DNA of 64,000 bases from Brachypterus glaber (taxonomy: Eukaryota > Arthropoda > Insecta > Coleoptera > Kateretidae), in contig OY294044.1 in assembly GCA_958510825.1 (NCBI GenBank), positions 69,328,095 through 69,392,094 of the forward strand, written 5' to 3'. Position 1 is the stretch's first letter, and every line of letters begins with the position of its first letter. A program made the translations under genes and the position numbers. Of this stretch, positions 56,049 through 64,000 are shown one piece after another. The notes under the pieces are model-generated. The model ran no database searches. It worked only from the letters and a program-made list of their open reading frames with translations, and was not told the origin of the DNA.

Positions 56049-56778
56049 TTTAAAACTACCTATGATCATTGATTAGCGGTACAGAACGTTGTTTTGATCT
56101 AAGGTACATGATGGTGTGTTTTTCCAAACGTAACCTTCTCAATATTCTAGGTTATGTTTAAAACTGAAATAGGGCATAACAAATTACTCACCAATAAGGA
56201 GTGATTCATATAGAATATAATTTAAAACACAAAACAAAATCGTCAACTTGTAAAAATATAAAGAGTAAAACCAAAAGTTGTTAGTTTTTGAGCTAAACAA
56301 ATTGTATTTCTATTTTACTCGAAAACAATAGCACATGGACAACCACTCTCCCGCTTGCCTGCACTACTGAGTAAACATTGTCTTTTGTCATGTAGATAGC
56401 AGAATCTGTCAAAAAACTAAAGGGTGATCCAAGGTACACTATGATCAAGGTATAACAGTCTCTCCTACAGTGCCTTTTATTTTTAAACGGCATAAGATAT
56501 CGAATTAAAAATTGGAACAATAATTATTGCATAATATCAACTATGCTTTTAGTTTAGTTTAGTTAAATTAGGTAAATAAGTAATACACATAATTTTATTA
56601 AAATGTTTTCTATGTGTGCAATTTTCATAATTTCATTCTTCATTCATTCTTCTAACTATACCTCGAAAAGTGTATTTTGAGTATATTTTTTTTTCTTCTG
56701 AGGCTAATGAAAAATTATTTTGAATAATAATATTTAGACAGAAATGCACTTATTAGTTTTTACAAGCGTAATATTTTT

Positions 56779-57462
56779 AACCGACTTCCAAAAAATGAGG
56801 AGGTTATCAATTCGACGTGTGACTTTGTTTTTTTTTATGTTTGTTCCCGTATAACTCTGGAACGGATAAACGAAATTTGATGAAACCTTTTGCAACTTAA
56901 AGAGGACATTCATGAGGTAGTCTCGTTTTAATTTGACGCTCGGATAATGCCGGGTAAGCCGGATAATTAAGATAAATCTAATGGTTTTAACGCAATTTCA
57001 CTTAAAACTGGCTTAATTTGGTCTAATACCAACCAAATTTTTAGAAAATGATCGGACAACTCGGATAAGTCGGATAACTTAATTAAGGGGTCAACCAAAT
57101 ATTACGGCAGGCTAAAAATATTTTAAATGCCGCTAAACTTGATTCTGTGGACCTGCAATATTAAAATACCAAAAGAAAATTTTAAAATTTGTGATTATAC
57201 CATAAGATGATAACGCCACAACGCACTAATCGTGCATTGTGACGTCAGCAACTTGCCGAGATGGAAGGACAACTATAATTTAGCTTAGATGACCTTAAAA
57301 AATGAAACGACTTCTGTCTCTAAAAAGTAAAAAATAAGTCGGTGCCAATTTCACAGCAAATAATTTAACAACATAAATAATTGTTAGTATTTAATTTAAG
57401 GAGTAGTGAAATTGGCACTGGCTTATTTTTTATTTTTTGCTTTTTAGAGACAGAAGTCGGTT
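56779..57462. mobile_element. TIR element, AACCGACTTCC type
   Basis: Left AACCGACTTCCAAAAAATG; right CAGAAGTCGGTT. A terminus of this kind is common in arthropod non-autonomous elements. A strong internal hairpin lies at 57308-57455, where CGACTTCTGTCTCTAAAAAG pairs with CTTTTTAGAGACAGAAGTCG. No transposase frame. Confidence 0.75.
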
Positions 57463-57931
57463 GATTTTTTTTGCGAACAGTTTTTATTACTTTTATATTT
57501 TAGAATTCTAAAATCAAAAGTATTTTTTATAAACGTCAAATTAGTTGTTTTTATGATCCATTGTGAAGAGTATGCTATAAATTACTAAGCATTATATATT
57601 TTCATAGCTTGCTTTATTATTATTATCATCTGTCAGAGCTGAAGGAATTTCAAAAAAATGTGCTGCCTTAGTCAGATTCCTGTTTCTCAAGAATTGAACA
57701 TTATTGAATAGAATGACGCTTATAGTTCGTAACATCGCATTATTACTGGATGCTTTAATGCGAATTAATTATAATTCATAACATGAAAAGGTTGGTTTAT
57801 CCAATAATTTTTATTAAGACTAAACTAACCATGAATTTCATCAATACAATGAAATGTGACAAACAAATCCCACATTTTATTGCTGAAAATTCTTAGATTA
57901 GAAGTTTAGTGTTAATTGTGATTAATAATTA
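57463..57931. other. Unassigned AT-rich stretch
   Basis: No feature recognised. Confidence 0.4.
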
Positions 57932-58823
57932 GAGGAAAGGAAGCAAATATGGGCTACCCATTTTATTTTTTCTTGTAAAAAAATATATAAAAGTTTAGAT
58001 CCAATACCAAATGTACCCAACGATAGCTATATTAATTAGTCACAACCTGTTATAAATTCATATTCATTAAAACAAATAATAAATTCATTATTTCGTAAAT
58101 AGTGAGAAGGTGCACTTTTGTGTCGATTTGAAATTGGCCCTAAATATGGGCTGCCCCCAAAATTGTGTAATAAATATTAGATTTGAAGTGGCAATCAATC
58201 TTATTGGTCGCAATAAGTTAAAAGTATAAAAGTTATATCTAAAATGAAATAATAAATCAAATAACTCCTAATATAGAACGTGGTATATTAAATATTTTTA
58301 AAGCTTTGAAGGTACCCCTCTCGTACTGCTTCATCGCTATTATAGCGCGTTCCATATCGCCCTCGTTCCATTTTCTTCTATTCTTGGCTGTTGCTGATCT
58401 TTTCTTGGCCTCCTAGAAAAATTCTAAATACATAGTTCTATATAGCATATATACTCGGTGTATACAACAAAAGAGGTTGTCTAAAACTCAGTAATTAGAA
58501 GAAAACTAATAAGCACACATCAAAGCCCGATTATGTGGCTTTAATTTGTTTCAGAAATGGTTTTGAAAACGTTGTTATCTATCAGGTAACGGAATTTATA
58601 AACTTACCTAAAAAAGTTCTGTGGCTTGCTGAAAAGGACGGAAAATAAAAATAAATTCTCAAACGTCAACGAATGTATGAATTAATTAATGAATCTTTAC
58701 TGTGGAAGTTTAACTTCGCCATTTACGATTTGCGATAGTCGGATGCAGAGAACTGCATCGGATAGCTGAGAAACCCACCTAGCCCATATTACAACACCTA
58801 GCCCACATTTGCTACCCTTCCTC
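57932..58823 (-). mobile_element. Pogo-like TIR element, internally deleted
   Basis: 892 bases between TA (57930-57931) and TA (58824-58825). Termini GAGGAAAGGAAGCAAATATG and CATTTGCTACCCTTCCTC. The next bases, GGGCTA on both sides, also pair. It retains a piece of transposase (58257-58412, minus). TA duplication and the DNA-binding type both fit the pogo branch of Tc1/mariner elements. Confidence 0.8.
58257..58412 (-). pseudogene. Pogo-type transposase N-terminal fragment (pipsqueak-like helix-turn-helix)
   Basis: Reads EAKKRSATAKNRRKWNEGDM, then ERAIIAMKQYERGTFKALKIF, then NIPRSIL, and stops with TGA at 58257-58259. The pattern RKWNE-x2-M-x2-AI...KA-x3-F-NIPRS is that of the pipsqueak-type DNA-binding domain at the N-terminus of insect pogo/Tigger-like transposases. 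The usual initiating Met is absent; the frame opens after CTAG at 58413-58416, which could be a splice acceptor. No DDE domain follows, so the gene is a remnant. Confidence 0.75.
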
Positions 58824-59005
58824 TATTGAATAAACCAACCTAAATTTGCATGTCTTAATTAACTATGTGTATAAATTAATTAATTTTGTGTATAATATAG
58901 TATATTATTCAACGATCATACATATAATAATTGCTATTGAATTTTACAACACGAGCCGATAGGCTTTGATTAAAAATACATAAATACATAAACATAATAT
59001 AAAAA

Positions 59006-59264
59006 ACAAGTTTTTAAATTTAAAACCATTCTATTAATTAAATGTTATGTATAAATAAAAAGTAGAAAACAAGATGTTTACATAAATGTTCAAAAACTAG
59101 ATTTTTAAAAGAAAAGTTTTGGATTTTTGATCGTTTAAAAAACGTTTCCAAAACCCTTCTTTTAAAAATCTAGTCTTTGAAAATTTATGTAAATATCTTG
59201 TTTTCTACTTTTTAGTTATACATAACATTTAATTAATAGAAGGGTTTTAAATTTAAAAACTTGT
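59006..59264. mobile_element. ~260-bp foldback element
   Basis: ACAAGTTTTTAAATTTAAAA faces TTTTAAATTTAAAAACTTGT. The inner arms TAGAAAACAAGATGTTTACA and TGTAAATATCTTGTTTTCTA pair. The centre is at about 59135. Confidence 0.85.
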
Positions 59265-59299
59265 GGATTTTTCTGTACGGGATTTTTTTTATAGTTTTT

Positions 59300-59810
59300 G
59301 ACGTAGCTTTGGATAAAGGATCGCCCTGCAGTATTTAAATTTTAATTTGGCATTTTGTAGTTCGTATTTTGGATACTAAGAACGTGAAATTTTCTTTTTG
59401 ACTTCAATTTTCTCGAGAATGCATTCCAATGGTTACCCCTAAGGTGTTAAAGACTATCGTTTTTCTATGTTTTTAATTGAATAATATTTTATTAAGAAAA
59501 TGTCAAAAATTATTCAGACAAAAAAGTTTGGGGCATCACCCCTCCCCATTTTGCACGTTCCCGTTTAAAATTAACAAATAAAAATTTTATAAAATGACAA
59601 CCTTTATTAATGTTAATGCATGTGCAAAGATTCATTACTCTGGTTTGTAGGATTCCAGAGATATTAAATAAAAACTACTTTTTAGATGTACCCTTAGAAG
59701 GGCCGTAGCTCCCTTATAAGCTATAAGCTTAGGGCTCATTTCCAGACCAACCTTTATAGGAACTTTTTTTCATATTTGTTAATGTAGTATCACCCCTTAA
59801 AATTCTCTAA
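59300..59810. repeat. Relative of TA-element family D
   Basis: Shares the order of blocks with 53630-54181: TTTTCTCGAGAA, an AAAAAGTTTGGGGC block, a CTCCCCATTTTGCAC block, GGGCCGTAGCTCCCTTATAA, TTTATAGGAACTTTTTTTCA. The termini were not resolved. Confidence 0.65.
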
Positions 59811-60280
59811 ATTAGTTCTGAATAACTTGTATATCAGCGGCAACTAGGTAATTCTCGTATTTTTAAGTCGATGTAAAAAATCAATTTAATAGAAGATGCA
59901 AAAGTTGATCTTCTCTACTGTGTATTACAATATTTATTTGCAATTCACTGGCCAGTACTGGTACGATAACTGGTCATCTCGGTTACGTCATACCTATATC
60001 AACAATTCCGATTACACTAGTTAACAAAATAACAATGTTTTCGTATGCAAAATGTTCAGAACCTAAAATGAAGTCCATTTTAAACTAAAAATTAAAAACC
60101 ATAAAAATTGTTTATATTAAGAGTAAATTTTAGCACGTCAATATTTAAAAAGAAAACATCCCGAGAATCCTTTATTCAAAAACTTTTGAGATGGTAATAT
60201 TAATTAATTAATTAAATGATTATTTAATTTATTAAATAATGCTTAAATTATCCAATTTAAGAAGTGTTCACCGGGTGTAC
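59811..60280. other. AT-rich stretch
   Basis: No feature recognised. Confidence 0.4.
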
Positions 60281-60722
60281 TGTGTATTGTGGTTTCCAAA
60301 AGTCACCCCCACCTCTTAACTTTTTAATCAATTGAGATATAGACTTCAAATTTAAAACACTTAAATAATCTTTTGGCATATATTCGATATTTGTAGTTTT
60401 TAAAATGTGGTCAGGGGGGCAAGGGGGGGTATTTTTAAAATAGAAAAGGTTGTCTTATGATATCATATGTACATCATTTTATAGCAAATAAAATTCTCAT
60501 TCAACCATATATTTTTAACTTTTTTTTAAATGTTTTCATTTTTTGATTTTTTTTTACTGAAAAATAACATATTTTAAGATTTTCTTTATAAAATTTTATT
60601 TATATCAAATAAAAAAAAGTTTAAAAGTATAAGTAAAATGAACAAAGAAAATTGTTTAATATTTTTAAAGAAATTTTGACGAAAATTCCCATTTTCAACC
60701 CTATTTTAAACCTCCAAATATT
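60281..60722. mobile_element. Foldback element, family E, copy 3 (one arm)
   Basis: TTTCCAAAAGTCACCCCC and AACTTTTTAATCAATTGAGA match the left arm of 23748-24479 and 36602-37294 up to the centre; the right arm is missing. Confidence 0.75.
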
Positions 60723-61084
60723 GTCCAATAAAATGTGGCAACAAAACAATGACAAAAAAGAACTTTTACTGAGTACTGAAGTGATGAAAATTTACTTCTC
60801 TAACAAAGAAAATAATGTTACACAGTGTTACCAACATAAAATATATTTGGACATTTAGAATCAAAATGGAGGACGCATTTAGTCGGGACGCAGAAGTATG
60901 CGCAGATGGTCAAAAATCATTCTAGTTTGTTATTTTGTCTCTGGATGGATTAAATGATTTTTTTGAATTTTGTTTAAAATTCGAATACGATTATTTTGAA
61001 TTGAATAATAGTACAGTATTTTGGAGAGAATAATAGTACAGTAATACTCTTCTACCTTAAATTCTAAAGATTTCTCTTCTCAAG
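60723..61084. other. Unassigned stretch
   Basis: No feature recognised; the 68-residue open frame at 60652-60858 has no motif. Confidence 0.4.
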
Positions 61085-61740
61085 GCAAGATCTTAAAATT
61101 GTAATTTAAAAATCAGGACAAGACGGGAGGCATGACGCGTCGTCGAGAGTCAAGATTCTTATTCAAGAATCGAGACCTGAATTAGTTGAGGTCTTAATTA
61201 AGTGTTAACTCTTGATCTTAGTCTAATTCGTTTATACTTAATAGTGACTCATGCTTAAAGCGCATTCCCGCTTTATAATTCCTTCACCGCAACGCCTATA
61301 GACAGTCTACCCTTTTTACGTTTCGTTCTCCGCGCGGTCCATACTTTCAATATGAGTCATTATCACGTATTAATGGATCATAGTATAATTTTTGTACTTT
61401 TCATAAAGCCACGACTTAAACGTTTTATGTAACTTTTCTACGCACAAGTTATGGAAATTAAGAATCATTGTCAGTAACGAAAACTTATCTGGCCTATTTT
61501 GGGGACGTTTTGTGACGCGTCAACCATCTCTGTAAAAAGTCGAAAGTCTTAAAAAAGTCTCTTGCGAGACAATACAAGAAGTTAATTGTCGAGACTCTTG
61601 TTAAACAAGAACATAAGTTATTAGACGAGAAATGTAAAACACTATACCACCTATTTCTTTTCTTGAAAATTAAGACGCTCGACAACCGAGGCGAGAAGTT
61701 CGGTTTCTCGACTCTTATGACACTTCACAGAAAATAATAT
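61085..61740. repeat. Diverged copy of the ~575-bp unit at 7240-8420
   Basis: Shares AGAATCATTGTCAGTAA, GAAAACTTATCTGGCC, GGGGACGTTTTG, AAAGTCTTAAAAA and GCGAGACAA...CAAGAAGTTA with the tandem units. Inserted text (61250-61400) includes a CGTTTCGTTCTCCG block that recurs inverted at 45120-45176. Confidence 0.65.
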
Positions 61741-62125
61741 TGTCTTGGATCAAGAATGTGCGATTTGGATATAACGAACGAGATATATTCTCCTCTAAAG
61801 CAAAATTTTGCTTCAAATATGAAAGGATAAGAATACGGTATAGAATATATTCTCAAATATGAAAGGATAAGAATATGGTATGCGTAGGCTACGAAGAGTA
61901 TGATAAAAAAGGTCCTTTGTGAAAAATTGAAGACTAGATTAGATATCAGTTGGCTAATTGAAACAATATGTTTTTAAAACAACTTCATTAAATCAGATGC
62001 TTCTTCTGCATAGAGTTACTGTATGCTATTTTTGACATTTATAAAAAGTCAGGACACTTTTTCGGTGGAAATATTTTACAGAAATAGTGCTAAATTAATA
62101 CATCTCAAATATGGTGTTAAGGTTT
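61741..62125. other. Unassigned stretch
   Basis: The word ATATTCTC...CAAATATGAAAGGATAAGA is duplicated (61808-61835 and 61850-61878). No gene. Confidence 0.5.
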
Positions 62126-62649
62126 AATAGTATATTAAAGTACTAACTTCATAACATACGTTTTTAGCGCACGAGTACAAGTTTAGAAAACGAGCCGCTT
62201 GCGGCGAGTTTTCTAAAGTACAAGTGCTCTAGAAACGTGTTATGAAACGAGTGCTTTATACAATTTTTTCTATTTTGCTCTAAAATTTAAAAAACTTACA
62301 TTTAAATTGATGACTGATTTAGGGATTTTTATTTTGGGTTGGCATTACAGTTTACACTATGTTTAAAATTCTAAGAACAAATGATATTTTGATATATTTT
62401 ACAGTCATCTCCTCTTTTTTCACTGCAATTAACCAGTCCACAATATTAACACGGTAAAAAATAACCAAACACAAAATTTTGTAAAAATTAAACTTTAAAT
62501 CGACATTGACATTTGCACGCAAAACGTCAAGAGATAGGCTTTTGTATGTTGCCAACCCAACAGAAAAAAAGTAGAGACCTCTTATGGGCCTATAAGAACA
62601 CGCAAAATGCGTGTGATTATGAGCTTATAAGAGTCGCAAAATAGAAAAA
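62126..62649. mobile_element. Dispersed ~520-bp element, family B, copy 3
   Basis: Starts AATAGTATATTAAAGTAC and ends GCAAAATAGAAAAA. The hairpin here is the longest of the three (TTTTTAGCGCACGAGTACAA...AAACGTGTTATGAAAC). The open frame at 62352-62555 (minus) is inside the repeat and has no motif. Confidence 0.85.
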
Positions 62650-63697
62650 GGCCATATAGGGCCGCGGCAGCCAGCAGGGAAAAAGTATTGGGAATATAAG
62701 AAAAAGAAACGACTCAAAATTTTGAAAATAACGACTTAAGCCGACAAACTTGTAAGTTTACCTATATTCTAAATAAAATAAATAAAAAAGGACATCAAGA
62801 AAATTGGGACTCTTGCTTCATAAAAGTTAATGACTAAAAAAAGGAATTATATGCATTCATAAAATGCTTTAAAAATTAACTCCAAAAACATATGACCAAT
62901 ATAATGCATCTGGAAGAAATCTTTAAATATTTCCTCCTTTTCGGAGGAAACTCAAGGTAATATTTGGAGGAAATCTTTAAAGATTTCCTCCAAAGATGTA
63001 GAAAATTTTCTCAGAGGTTTACCCTCGGGGTCGACACTAGGAGAAAAGACTAGATTTTGAAGTATTGTTAAACTAGGAAAATTCAATTTGGCGACTTTCT
63101 AATTTGACATTCATTAAAGTGTCTCTTTGCGAATCTGATGTCAAATAAAAATCATCAACGGTCTCTACTTCTGCATATCTAAATTTTGGGCAAATTAAGA
63201 TTCATGTTTTGTTCGATACCAAAAAGAAAGATAAGGACGGCTAAAGCCGGTTCATAGGATCAATGTGCTCTTATTTTCTTGGCATCAGAGATCCGAATTC
63301 TTGAAATGGGCTAGACTGAAACCAACACTTATAAATTGTTTGCTTTTATCTTCCAGAAAAAAAATCACAGTTATACCTATTTAAATATATTTATGGTACT
63401 ATGTAGTTAATAAACTAAAATATTGCCCATAAAGAGGTAGGCTAAATTACGAGGTAAGGTTGTTAAGGTTGTTAAGGTTGGCGAGTAGGGATGATCCAGT
63501 GTAGGGTTAATGTAGAGTGTGAATGTTATGGAGAAAAAAAAATTAAGAGTGACAATGTTACTCCGAATGGGAACACAACACAAGTACCAAAAAACCAACT
63601 GTACCAACTGTACCAAAAAGTATACAAACTTGAAGTGATGGATGCAATAGTAAAATCAAAAGTGTTCCTACACGGTAAAATTAAATTACATTAAATT
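62650..63697. other. Mostly unassigned stretch
   Basis: Contains a perfect 32-base palindrome (62963-62994, arms TTTGGAGGAAATCTTT) and three TTAAGGTTG units at 63455-63480. No gene recognised; the opposed open frames at 63407-63694 have no domain. Confidence 0.5.
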
Positions 63698-63868
63698 ACA
63701 TAGTCCGTAAATGGTAATATGTTGCCATAGACCGGAATATTTTGCATAGACCGGAACAGTAAAAATTACATAGTCCATAATGGTAATATTTTGTACAGAC
63801 CGGAATGCTAAAAATTACATAGTCCAGAATGGTAATATTTTGAATAGACCGGAACAGTAAAAATTAGA
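63698..63868 (+). repeat. ~50-bp tandem repeat, three units
   Basis: Units contain ACATAGTCC, AATGGTAATATTTTG and AGACCGGAA. The first unit is longer because TTGCATAGACCGGAA is doubled. Confidence 0.85.
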
Positions 63869-64000
63869 ATACTTATGGTGTGTTTAATAATTTTTTAAAA
63901 AATTAACATACAGTCATATTAAAAGTGCTTTGACATAGAGACTTAAAATTAAAAAAAAAATATTTACTACTTAGAAAATGTCCAAATGTTCCAAATTACA

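Larger units (their letters stand above)
54925..56465. mobile_element. TA-flanked TIR element (GGGGAGACTG type 2)
   Basis: 1541 bases between TA (54923-54924) and TA (56466-56467). Termini GGGGAGACTGTTGTAC and GTATAACAGTCTCTCC. The first ten bases match the element at 14285, but the interior differs: it repeats TGTACCTTAGATCA-type words. Bases ~55481-56048 look like a nested insert bounded by an inverted GGTTAATAAAGGTAGTC. No transposase frame. Confidence 0.8.

Overview
This window is AT-rich, intron-poor eukaryotic DNA. It is dominated by the remains and small non-autonomous derivatives of transposable elements. The mix suggests an arthropod, most likely an insect: CR1/L2- and Jockey-like LINE fragments with short tandem tails, a Tc1/mariner-type element with 72-bp inverted repeats, a pogo-like element with a pipsqueak-type helix-turn-helix remnant, tRNA-derived SINEs, TTAA- and TA-flanked MITEs, and many foldback elements. 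I could not name the species. I see no bacterial features, rRNA, functional tRNA or CRISPR.

Layout. 1-3.5 kb: one short candidate host exon (825-941, the only non-transposon coding signal found), a G-rich repeat array, a palindromic element and copy 1 of a dispersed ~520-bp element. 5.4-9.1 kb: the 3' end of a LINE, a ~575-bp tandem duplication and a second G-rich array. 11.4-13.2 kb: the longest intact reading frame, a 565-residue reverse transcriptase on the minus strand. 14-24.5 kb: TA-flanked elements, a 200-N assembly gap, a SINE, and a 3.2-kb composite with ~417-bp inverted ends. 26.7-30.4 kb: a broken Tc1/mariner element nested in a foldback element, with a sister foldback beside it. 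30.7-41.4 kb: several terminal-inverted-repeat elements. Two of these (32827-33482 and 35320-39019) share a CGAGGGG terminus, 8-bp target duplications and short tandem arrays near both ends. 42.8-50.6 kb: MITEs, LINE tails, and a LINE gene cut by the ~520-bp element. 51.2-51.7 kb: a nearly perfect palindrome with 247-bp arms. 53.4-54.4 kb: a three-level nest (MITE, SINE inside it, TA element inside that). 54.9-64 kb: more TA-flanked elements, including the pogo-like relic, and a tandem repeat at the right edge.

The most unusual signal is a recurring RNA-like motif at four loci (five counting a mirrored copy). The constant string CTGAAGATG opens a hairpin (stem II) closed before GAA. A short self-complementary stem III and one unpaired base follow. 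The flanks of the whole unit pair as stem I. This is the topology of minimal-stem-III hammerhead ribozymes, with one extra U in the core. It is reported as a candidate, not an established ribozyme.

There are no operons or pathways here. The genes are parasites: LINE reverse transcriptase fragments could have mobilised the SINEs, and DDE transposases of the Tc1/mariner group could have mobilised the TA-flanked MITEs. All coordinates of repeat edges were read by eye and may be off by a few bases.
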